NCBI GenBank assembly: GCA_023391415.1
Contig: JAEWAY010000025.1
Span: 1 to 53,893 of the forward strand
Direction: 5' to 3'
Length of the DNA stretch: 53,893 nucleotides
From: Bacteroidota bacterium
GTDB taxonomy: Bacteria; Bacteroidota; Bacteroidia; Cytophagales; Cytophagaceae
The translations under genes and the position numbers were made by a program. Positions 43,024-50,198 of this stretch are shown in pieces. The first letter of the stretch is position 1. Each line of letters starts with the position of its first letter. Under the pieces are notes generated by a model, which worked only from the letters and a program-made list of their open reading frames with translations, made no database searches and was not told the origin of the DNA.

Positions 43024-44427
43024 ATGTTTCATATTCGTTGTTTATGCGTTCTGCTTGTTATTGTTAATGTGGGGGGGAGTGTTTCCGCTCAAACCTTTGA
43101 CGCGTTAACTTCCAACATAGGTTATGGCAAGACGCTCACCTGGCGCTCCAGTTCTGAATTCCCCAATCGGGAGTTTGAATGGGCCAATAGAGGAGGAACC
43201 TCATATGGAGGTAGAGACTTGCTTTCATTGCGTCGAAAGCATAGTACTTCCTATCATGAACTTGTTACATTTGGAACGGATGGCTCCTTTGGAATTAGAA
43301 ACAGCAGTCCCAATCCCGCGTACGCTCTGGACGTCAATGGCCAAATAAAGGTCCGTAACAATATACATATCGAGGGGGGGGACTTTGGCCGGTCCACCAC
43401 CTTTGGCAATAACAATGACTATTGGGAGATCAAGCATGGTCTGGGCATGAATGGCGTTCCTACTATACGGTTCAAGGACGGTCGTATAGGAATCACCGGC
43501 AACGGGACATTTCCCAGTGACTGGCATACCAGCGCGGATCTTGAGGTATTTAATGATGGCTGGCCTATGTTTTCCATAGGCACGAATATGGCCGCGACAA
43601 AAAGCGCTGTAACGATGGCTATCGCCACATCGGGTGACATATGGTACAACTCATTGACTCAAAAAGGCGATTTCATGATTTTCAGTCAGGGTACGGAAGT
43701 CAAAAACTTTATTATCGCCGCGCCCAAGGCTAGTCAGGGCGTTATTCGGTTCACAACCTCCCCCGACGGGGTTACGGATCATGAACGACTGCATATCAGC
43801 AAGGATGGCCGCGTCGGTATCGGGGTAAGCAATCCTACCTCGTTTATGCTGGATATCAACGGCAGTACGCGCGTCAGGGGTACGGAGCTGGTATTGGGTT
43901 CCCATGACGGGAGATATCAGGGGGCGACTAACGCCAACAGGGCTTTGGTTCATACGGGAGGGAGTTCCGAGGACTTTCTTGTTATAAACTACAATAATGA
44001 CTTCGAGTCGGGTACTATTATTGAAAGCGGGGTGGGGATCGCTACTCGAAATATTCCCGCGGGCTTCAAGCTGGCGGTTAAGGAGGGGATCTATACCGAG
44101 CAGATTAAGGTCGCTACGTACGCTAACTGGCCTGATTATGTTTTTTCGGAGGGATATTCTTTAAAGACGCTGGATGAGGTTGAGAACTTCGTCAAGGGCC
44201 ATGGTCATCTGCCCGATGTGCCTTCCGCCCGGGATGTGGAGGAGAATGGTTTGGAACTCACTCAAATGAACGCGATTCTGTTGCGGAAAATCGAAGAGCT
44301 GACGTTGTATCTGATTGAACAGGATAAGGATGTTGGTCAGTTGAAAAATGAATTTAAAAATATGAGTTCTCAGTTAGAAGAACTGTTTGAGAAAGTTGAG
44401 TCTGATATAGGAATAGGAGGGGAATAA
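43024..44427 (+). CDS. Secreted tail-fibre-like (S74-type) protein
   Basis: A 467-residue protein from ATG 43024 with a signal peptide (about 1-23, ending SVSA). The body has repeats of the type LDVNGQIKVRNN and RVGIGVSNP, common in phage-tail-fibre-like Bacteroidota proteins. The C-terminus has the characteristic KGHGHLPDVPSA, ENGLELTQMNA and LLRKIEELTLYLIEQ block, followed by a coiled coil. The peptidase S74 chaperone domain itself is not obvious. No phage genes are near, so this is probably a surface-exposed filament rather than a virion part. Confidence 0.7.
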   Translation: MFHIRCLCVLLVIVNVGGSVSAQTFDALTSNIGYGKTLTWRSSSEFPNREFEWANRGGTSYGGRDLLSLRRKHSTSYHELVTFGTDGSFGIRNSSPNPAYALDVNGQIKVRNNIHIEGGDFGRSTTFGNNNDYWEIKHGLGMNGVPTIRFKDGRIGITGNGTFPSDWHTSADLEVFNDGWPMFSIGTNMAATKSAVTMAIATSGDIWYNSLTQKGDFMIFSQGTEVKNFIIAAPKASQGVIRFTTSPDGVTDHERLHISKDGRVGIGVSNPTSFMLDINGSTRVRGTELVLGSHDGRYQGATNANRALVHTGGSSEDFLVINYNNDFESGTIIESGVGIATRNIPAGFKLAVKEGIYTEQIKVATYANWPDYVFSEGYSLKTLDEVENFVKGHGHLPDVPSARDVEENGLELTQMNAILLRKIEELTLYLIEQDKDVGQLKNEFKNMSSQLEELFEKVESDIGIGGE

Positions 44428-44775
44428 GTGTTTCAGCGGAAAAGAGGGTATTTTATATTTTAGTTTTTACAATCTGTACGACTAGGAATTAACTAAGCGA
44501 GGGGTTTTATAAATCGGCTTTATGTACTGTTGTCTCGCTGCCTGAAGGATTAATCCGGCTAGTTTTTATAGCTGGTGGTTGGTGATAGATACGAGGTTTC
44601 AGAAAAGAATATCGTGATTTTGTGACAAAAAAATACTGGAGTTGTGGATTTATGTTTCCAGAGACGCTTCAAGTTGATAATCCAGTATGTACAGATGGAT
44701 AAAGCTGATATGGGGCCCTGCTATCAGGTAACATTGAGCCTGTGAATTTGATTATTTAAAATAAATGATCAGATT
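44428..44775. other. Intergenic region, no feature seen
   Basis: About 350 bases between the tail-fibre-like gene and the DUF6496 gene. No gene, clear promoter box or hairpin with T-run is found. Confidence 0.35.
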
Positions 44776-44964
44776 ATGGGGAAGTACGGTCGAAAAGCCC
44801 AGAAGAAAATCGAAGAGAAAATGGAGGAGATGAAAAAGGGCGAGCTAAAATCGGGCAAATCCGGAAAAACGGTAAAAAGTAAAGAGCAGGCGATAGCGAT
44901 CGCTTTGTCCGAGGCGAGAAAAGAAGGCGCTAAGGTGCCGAAGAAAAAGAAATCGGAGGATTAA
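44776..44964 (+). CDS. DUF6496 family small basic protein
   Basis: A 62-residue Lys-rich protein with MGKYGRKAQKKIEEKMEEM and the core SGKTVKSKEQAIAIALSEARKEG, matching the DUF6496 family. Its AIAIALSEAR segment is the conserved helix. The basic C-terminus KVPKKKK suggests nucleic-acid binding, possibly histone-like, but the role is not established. Confidence 0.7.
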   Translation: MGKYGRKAQKKIEEKMEEMKKGELKSGKSGKTVKSKEQAIAIALSEARKEGAKVPKKKKSED

Positions 44965-44980
44965 CATCTGTCCAGGCATT

Positions 44981-45016
44981 CAAAAATCCGCGAGATTTTA
45001 AAAAAATCTTGCGGAT
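44981..45016 (-). terminator. Terminator of nfeD-kdsB
   Basis: On the minus strand ATCCGCAAGATTTT (45016-45003) and AAAATCTCGCGGAT (44999-44986) form a 14-bp stem with one wobble-type mismatch and a 3-nt loop, followed by T5. It is 9 nt past the kdsB stop. Confidence 0.8.
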
Positions 45017-45025
45017 AAATTATAC

Positions 45026-45757
45026 TCAGATCATTTTCCTGGCTTTTTCCAGATCATCCGGAGTATCGACGCCCATACTTTCAATATGTGTGATCGCGAC
45101 TTTTATCTTATAGCCATTTTCTATCCATCGCAATTGTTCGAGTTGCTCCGCCAGTTCAAGCCGGCTTGGCGGCAATCGCGTGATTTTTTCCAGTATGTCC
45201 GCGCGGTACGCGTATATGCCTATATGCTTATAGAACGTGTAGGATCCGAGCCATTCGCTTTGTTCCAGGCCCCGTATATAAGGTATGGTGGAGCGACTGA
45301 AGTAGATGGCTTCCGATCGCTCGTTGAGCAATACCTTGGGCGTATTGGGATTGAACAGTACTTCTTCCGAATCAATTTTCTTTACCAGCGTAGCCAGTTC
45401 CGTATCCGGATGGAGTACAGACGTCAGCAGAGCTATTTGCGCGGATTGGATAAAAGGTTCGTCTCCCTGGATGTTGATCACAAAGTCAACCGCTTGATCC
45501 AGGTGTTTCAGCGCTTCAGCGCAACGGTCGGTGCCGCTTTGGTGCTTGGCTGAGGTCATGACAGCCTTGCCAAACCTGTTTACCGTTTCATATATTTCTT
45601 CATGATCCGTAGCGACGACAAGATCACATAGTTCGCCGCACTGAGAAGCCTGTTCATATACGCGCTGGATCATGGATTTGCCTCCGATATCGGCCAGCGC
45701 TTTGGCCGGAAGGCGGCTGGAGGCGTAACGCGCCGGTATAATGCCCGCGATTTTCAT
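45026..45757 (-). CDS. kdsB: 3-deoxy-manno-octulosonate cytidylyltransferase KdsB
   Basis: A 243-residue enzyme that activates Kdo with CTP for lipopolysaccharide core synthesis. IIPARYASSRLPAKALADIGGKSMIQRV at the start is the CMP-Kdo synthetase signature. VVATDHEEIYE, FVINIQGDEPF and YFSRSTIPYIR also match. It begins 22 nt after the nfeD stop on the same strand, so the two likely share an operon. Confidence 0.95.
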   Translation of the reverse strand: MKIAGIIPARYASSRLPAKALADIGGKSMIQRVYEQASQCGELCDLVVATDHEEIYETVNRFGKAVMTSAKHQSGTDRCAEALKHLDQAVDFVINIQGDEPFIQSAQIALLTSVLHPDTELATLVKKIDSEEVLFNPNTPKVLLNERSEAIYFSRSTIPYIRGLEQSEWLGSYTFYKHIGIYAYRADILEKITRLPPSRLELAEQLEQLRWIENGYKIKVAITHIESMGVDTPDDLEKARKMI

Positions 45758-45779
45758 AACTTATCTTTTCCCTGAAATT

Positions 45780-47123
45780 TTATGCGCTTATTTCTTTAAC
45801 CCGTAGCGATGTGCCCGCGATTTCCACGACTTCTACAGCGGTCCCTTTTTCAATGTATTCTCCTCTGGTGCAGGCGTCGTAGATGGTATCGCCAATCATG
45901 ACTTTGCCGCTGGGGCGCAGCACGGACCACGCTACTCCCCGCTGGCGGAGCAGTGTCGCTTCATAAATATTGGAAGTCCAGCCGGCTTTGGAGTCCATGG
46001 CGTCTTCCAGCATTACCCGTCTGAAGGCGCGGCTTTCTACAAACCGGGCTCCACCCGCGAATACGAGGATCAGCGCGCCGCCGATTCCGGCAAAAAGTAC
46101 GGCCAGCGCTTCGACTATCGAATGCGCGGGGACAAAAGTAAAGTCAAACGCGTTGTTGTTGAGCAATACCAGTACAATGCCGGCGCATAGCAAAAGGAGT
46201 CCGGCTACGCCGGCTATACCGAAGCCGGGGATTACCAGCAACTCCATAATAATAAGCAGTATACCGGCGATAAAGATCAGGATTTCCCAGTATTCGGCCA
46301 GGCCATTGAGGTAGTTGGGCAGAAAGTACAGAATCGCCGCCACTACGGATGCCAGCAACGCGAAACCGACTCCGGGAGTCTGCAATTCAAAGTACAGGCC
46401 GCCCAGGATGATGAGCAGGAGGACGCTTTGCAGGTACGGGTTTAAGAAAATATTGATAATCTTTTCAGTGGAGGACAATTCGAAGTAATGAATCGTATAG
46501 TTTTTGATATTCGCCCGCGTTTGGAGCAGTTGGTCGATTGAGTTGACCTTGCCCTCGCAAAAGCCGTTTTTAATCGCTTCGCCCGTAGTAAAGGAAATGA
46601 CGTTGCCGACGGTCGCGCTGTCTTTTCCGGTCGGTTGCCCTACCATACCCGCGGCCAGGTCCGGGTCGCGGCCTTTTTCTTCAGCGGTCGCGCGCATTTT
46701 GGAGCGCATATACGCCTGATATTTGTCCGGGGCCGGCTTGCCATCCGCGAATACCACCGTGGCCGCCCCGATATTGGCTCCGGGAGCCATATAGATACTG
46801 TCGGTGGCTATAGCGATCAGGGCGCCGGCCGAAGCGGCGTTGTTGTTGACAAATGTGTATACCGGCCGGGCGCTGCTTAGTATCAGGTTTCGGATCTTGT
46901 CCGCGTCGTCCAGCGTGCCGCCGTATGTGTCCATGTCGATCAGCAGGATGTCGGCGTTCCGTTTGCCGGCCTCCTCAAAGGCGAGTTCCGTATAGCGGCT
47001 CATTCTCGGATCGATTTCGGCCCGTATTTGCAGTACGAAGACTGATGTTTCTTTTTGAGCGCGGGCGGTCGCGCCGCTTAGCGCGAAGAAAAGAAATAGC
47101 AAGAAGGGATAGGTCCTGGTCAT
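45780..47123 (-). CDS. NfeD family protein with N-terminal ClpP-class serine protease domain
   Basis: A 447-residue membrane protein. The signal/anchor (about 1-22) is followed by a ClpP-like protease domain (about 30-215) with NNNAASAGALIAIATDSIYMAPG; its Ser lies in ASAGA. The middle has four or five membrane helices, and the C-terminal 100 residues form the OB-fold NfeD domain (SGKVMIGDTIYDACTRGEYIEKG). This is the long NfeD1-type form that usually pairs with a stomatin/SPFH protein; none is in this window. Likely part of membrane quality control. Confidence 0.88.
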   Translation of the reverse strand: MTRTYPFLLFLFFALSGATARAQKETSVFVLQIRAEIDPRMSRYTELAFEEAGKRNADILLIDMDTYGGTLDDADKIRNLILSSARPVYTFVNNNAASAGALIAIATDSIYMAPGANIGAATVVFADGKPAPDKYQAYMRSKMRATAEEKGRDPDLAAGMVGQPTGKDSATVGNVISFTTGEAIKNGFCEGKVNSIDQLLQTRANIKNYTIHYFELSSTEKIINIFLNPYLQSVLLLIILGGLYFELQTPGVGFALLASVVAAILYFLPNYLNGLAEYWEILIFIAGILLIIMELLVIPGFGIAGVAGLLLLCAGIVLVLLNNNAFDFTFVPAHSIVEALAVLFAGIGGALILVFAGGARFVESRAFRRVMLEDAMDSKAGWTSNIYEATLLRQRGVAWSVLRPSGKVMIGDTIYDACTRGEYIEKGTAVEVVEIAGTSLRVKEISA

Positions 47124-47184
47124 TTGAGCGTTCCTAGATGTAAGAAGTTGGAAATTTACTAAAATAATACTTACGGCTTTTGAT

Positions 47185-47192
47185 TAACTTTG
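47185..47192 (+). promoter_or_regulatory. -7 promoter box of the DUF4905 operon (TAACTTTG)
   Basis: TAACTTTG matches TAnnTTTG exactly and ends 10 nt before the ATG at 47203. No clear -33 box. It would give an mRNA leader of only a few bases for the DUF4905-LysM-TIGR02757 operon. Confidence 0.45.
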
Positions 47193-47202
47193 AATAAAGT
47201 TG

Positions 47203-48015
47203 ATGAGGAAAAAGGTTTTGAAAAAGTCGCTTGTACAATCGATCGTGTTGGATGATGTGGTATGGAAAGTCCATCTCGGGGGCGAGCGCCTGCTTGTCGA
47301 AACGAGAGAGGGGAGAAGCAAGCGGTTCAATCTCCATTGTATCGCTGTCCGTACCGCGGAAGCGCTCTGGAAGATGGATGAAACCTCTCTGAACTGGTGG
47401 GAAACTGTCGCCGCGATCACGGACCGGTACATAGCGCTGAGCGCGTATCAGGATCCAGCGTTTCCATATACCGGGGGAGTAAAGGTTTTGGACCTGAGCG
47501 ACAGTCGGGTTTTATGGGAAAATAAGACCTACAGGGCGCTGGGTCTTAAGACCTCAGACGCGTTGCTCGTATCCTCGTCTGAAGCCGGAGACGCTTCGGA
47601 GGTTTGGCGAGTGGGGCTCGATACCGGAGAAGTCCAGGAAAAAGTCGGAATACATGAAATAGGCGATTGGTATGAACAGGTCAATCCCGAATTATCGTAT
47701 CCGGCCTTTTACCCTGAAGGGCACGCGTACTTTGATCAGGTGGCCGATTTTCTGAAACTCCGAGGCTTTTATCCGGTAAAAGCCATTGAGTATGTTGAGA
47801 TAGACGGAAAGATTGTAATGGGGTTTTATCAGGAAGAAGAAAGAATGCTTCGGTTTAGTTTATTGATAGTAAATGATATGGGAGATGAGTTGTGGCGGGA
47901 TAGTGGTATTAATCAAAGTGAAGGGATAGGATTTGGGATGTATTTTCTTTTAAAAGAATGGGTTGTTTTTGTCAGGGATAAAAAAGAAATAGTAATTTTG
48001 AATTTGAGTATTTGA
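47203..48015 (+). CDS. DUF4905-like protein
   Basis: A 270-residue protein from ATG 47203; a TTG three bases upstream is less likely. No signal peptide. A beta-rich pattern with WETVAAITDRYIALSAYQDPAFPYTGGVKVLDL and later GKIVMGFYQEEERMLRFSLLIVND is consistent with the DUF4905 family known from Cytophagales. The fold may be a beta-propeller-like repeat. The role is unknown. It is the first gene of a tight operon, 4 nt from the LysM gene. Confidence 0.6.
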   Translation: MRKKVLKKSLVQSIVLDDVVWKVHLGGERLLVETREGRSKRFNLHCIAVRTAEALWKMDETSLNWWETVAAITDRYIALSAYQDPAFPYTGGVKVLDLSDSRVLWENKTYRALGLKTSDALLVSSSEAGDASEVWRVGLDTGEVQEKVGIHEIGDWYEQVNPELSYPAFYPEGHAYFDQVADFLKLRGFYPVKAIEYVEIDGKIVMGFYQEEERMLRFSLLIVNDMGDELWRDSGINQSEGIGFGMYFLLKEWVVFVRDKKEIVILNLSI

Positions 48016-48019
48016 ATCT

Positions 48020-48934
48020 ATGGATATGAAAAAGATATTAGTATTTCTGACGCTGTTTTGCGCGTTTGTTTCATCACGGGCTTCGGTACTGGATTCTGTC
48101 GGGGTTGAGAAGAAAGGAGACTCCTATTATATACAACACAGGATGGAGGCCAAAGAGACCTTATACGCTTTGTCCCGAAAGTATGACGCTACTGTCGATG
48201 AAATAAAGAAGGCTAACCCCGGATTGAATATCAACGATATCGGAATTGGGCAGATCGTATTGGTTCCGGCCAAAAACTATAAGCCAGCGACTTCGGTAGC
48301 GGCCAAACCCACTACTTCCGCCACCTCGAGGAAGCATAAGGTAGAGCCTAAGGAAACCCTGTTCGCGTTGTCGCAAAAATACGGAGTTTCCGTCGACGAG
48401 CTCAAGAAAGCGAATCCAGCCCTCAACGAGCGGGGGCTACAGGTAGGCATGGAACTGGTGATACCCGGCTCCGCCATAGTGGAAGTCCGCAAACCTGAAT
48501 CCGCTCCGGCGGAAAAGCCTGTACAGGCTCCGGTCGCGTCGGTTCCCGCGCCCAAACCTGTCGCCGTAACGCCCGCCGCGACCAGCGCTCCGGCGCCTAA
48601 GCCCGCTAGCGCCGCGCCCGCCAGGCCCGCCCCGGTGGATCTGGCATCCAAAAACAGCAAGATTGAAAAAATCAATGAAAGTGGAATGGCTGAGACCGCG
48701 CCCGATCGTCAGGACGCCCCGGACTTTTTCGCTTATCATAAGACCGCTCCGGTCGGTACCATCATTCTGGTAGTCAATGACCAGAATAATCAGAACGCCT
48801 ATGTACGCGTAATTGGGCCCTTGAAAAATCCCGCTTCCGAAACCACCACTATTCAACTTTCCCGGAAAGCGATGGAGCGGATCAAAGCGGGAGACTCGAA
48901 AGTCAAAGTGAATCTCTCCTATTTTATACCTTGA
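48020..48934 (+). CDS. LysM-repeat peptidoglycan-binding protein
   Basis: A 304-residue secreted protein with a signal peptide (about 1-22). Two LysM repeats (about residues 37-82 and 111-154) share the pattern KETLYALSRKY...VDEIKKANP. A long Ala/Pro-rich linker (about 155-215) would span the envelope. The last 80 residues (IILVVNDQNNQNAYVRVIGPLK onward) resemble a double-psi beta-barrel as in RlpA-like proteins. It would bind murein in the periplasm, and catalytic activity is uncertain. Its stop overlaps the start of the next gene. Confidence 0.82.
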   Translation: MDMKKILVFLTLFCAFVSSRASVLDSVGVEKKGDSYYIQHRMEAKETLYALSRKYDATVDEIKKANPGLNINDIGIGQIVLVPAKNYKPATSVAAKPTTSATSRKHKVEPKETLFALSQKYGVSVDELKKANPALNERGLQVGMELVIPGSAIVEVRKPESAPAEKPVQAPVASVPAPKPVAVTPAATSAPAPKPASAAPARPAPVDLASKNSKIEKINESGMAETAPDRQDAPDFFAYHKTAPVGTIILVVNDQNNQNAYVRVIGPLKNPASETTTIQLSRKAMERIKAGDSKVKVNLSYFIP

Positions 48935-49719
48935 ATCTGTCGCGGTTAAAAGAGTTTTTGGACGAAAAAGTCGCGGTTTATAATCAGCCGGGCTTTATCG
49001 ACAATGATCCGATATCCATTCCTCATTTGTTTTCCCGGAAGCAGGATATCGAGATTATGGGATTCTGGGCCTCTATGCTCGCCTGGGGGCAGCGGGTGAC
49101 GATTATCAATAAGTGCAGGGAGTTGATACGGCGTATGGACGGAGCGCCCTATGATTTCATACTGAATCACTCCGATCTGGAACTAAAGCGCTTTATCGGT
49201 TTTTGCCATCGTACGTTCAACGATACGGATACCTTGTATTTCATCGCCTTTTTTAAGGATTACTATTCCCGCCACGATTCTCTGGAGACGGCTTTTAGCC
49301 GGTTCATCACCCCGGAATCTCCTGATATAGGACCAGCGCTCGCGGGCTTTCATCACCTGTTTTTTAGCTTGTCCGATTTCCCGAAGCGGACGATCAAGCA
49401 CGTGTCGACGCCTCTGCGCGGCTCTACCTGTAAGCGGTTGAATATGTTTCTCCGGTGGATGGTCCGGAAAGATGACGCGGGAGTGGACTTTGGCCTCTGG
49501 CGTCAGATACAGCCGGCTCAGTTGATTTGCCCCTGCGATGTCCATGTAGACCGGGTGGCCCGGCGCTATGGTCTCATTCACCGCGGGCGAACCGATTGGC
49601 AAACGGCGCTGGAACTCACCGAAAATCTTCGCCAATTGGATAGCAATGACCCTGTACGGTATGATTTCGCGCTTTTTGGCATTGGCGTGGAAGAAGCCCG
49701 TACCCGTCTGGTAAAATAA
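48931..49719 (+). CDS. TIGR02757 family protein (DUF2400)
   Basis: A 262-residue protein of the TIGR02757/DUF2400 family, with ISIPHLFSRKQDIEIMGFWASMLAWGQR (about 28-55), FPKRTIKHVSTP and the Cys/His motif CPCDVHVDRVARRYGL near residue 199. NDPVRYDFALFGIGVEE ends it. It resembles HhH-type DNA glycosylases in parts, but the function is unknown. The start is TTG at 48931, overlapping the LysM stop (TTGA); no ATG is nearby, so translational coupling is likely. Confidence 0.88.
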   Translation: MNLSRLKEFLDEKVAVYNQPGFIDNDPISIPHLFSRKQDIEIMGFWASMLAWGQRVTIINKCRELIRRMDGAPYDFILNHSDLELKRFIGFCHRTFNDTDTLYFIAFFKDYYSRHDSLETAFSRFITPESPDIGPALAGFHHLFFSLSDFPKRTIKHVSTPLRGSTCKRLNMFLRWMVRKDDAGVDFGLWRQIQPAQLICPCDVHVDRVARRYGLIHRGRTDWQTALELTENLRQLDSNDPVRYDFALFGIGVEEARTRLVK

Positions 49720-49732
49720 TTCCGTTTGTTTT

Positions 49733-49957
49733 TTACCGGCGCAACGGTCGCAACAGATCCGTCAGTCCGTTGATCTTTATTTCATACACCAGCGCCAGTT
49801 CCTGCCCTATCGCGCCCTGGGGCCAGCCTTTTTTTGACATCCACTCCAGGTAGGATATGGGGATATCCAACAGTTTTACGCCTTTGTATTTGCCAAAAGG
49901 CATAGTTCTTGACAGAATACGTTGCAGGATTTCATTGTTAAGGCTGAGTTCTTCCAT
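49733..49957 (-). CDS. DUF3820 family small protein
   Basis: A 74-residue protein. MPFGKYKGVKLLDIPISYLEWMSKKGWPQG and the end EIKINGLTDLLRPL are the DUF3820 signature. Relatives have been called quorum-sensing-regulated virulence factors, and the fold resembles exonuclease-associated domains, but the function is unproven. It converges with the TIGR02757 gene across a 13-nt gap without a terminator. Confidence 0.8.
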   Translation of the reverse strand: MEELSLNNEILQRILSRTMPFGKYKGVKLLDIPISYLEWMSKKGWPQGAIGQELALVYEIKINGLTDLLRPLRR

Positions 49958-50198
49958 GACTTAATGATTTGAACGCGATGATACGAAGATGGTTTTGAAT
50001 TCGCGGGAGTCTGTTGGTAAATAGTCGGCTATTATATATTTATTCTCCGGGTTTGTATAGAAGATCGCCGGATGAGGATAATAAATGCCTCCGTCCGGCG
50101 GCTTCTTTGTATATTTACCCTCTGTCCGCGTGGGAAGATGGGACGCGGAAGCGTGTAGCGCGATGTTGGGGATGGCTTTAGGCTGATAGGTCCGGACA

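Noticed and set aside
43024..44427. Prophage remnant suggested by the tail-fibre-like gene
   Set aside because: No capsid, terminase, integrase or lysis gene is nearby, and the protein has its own signal peptide.
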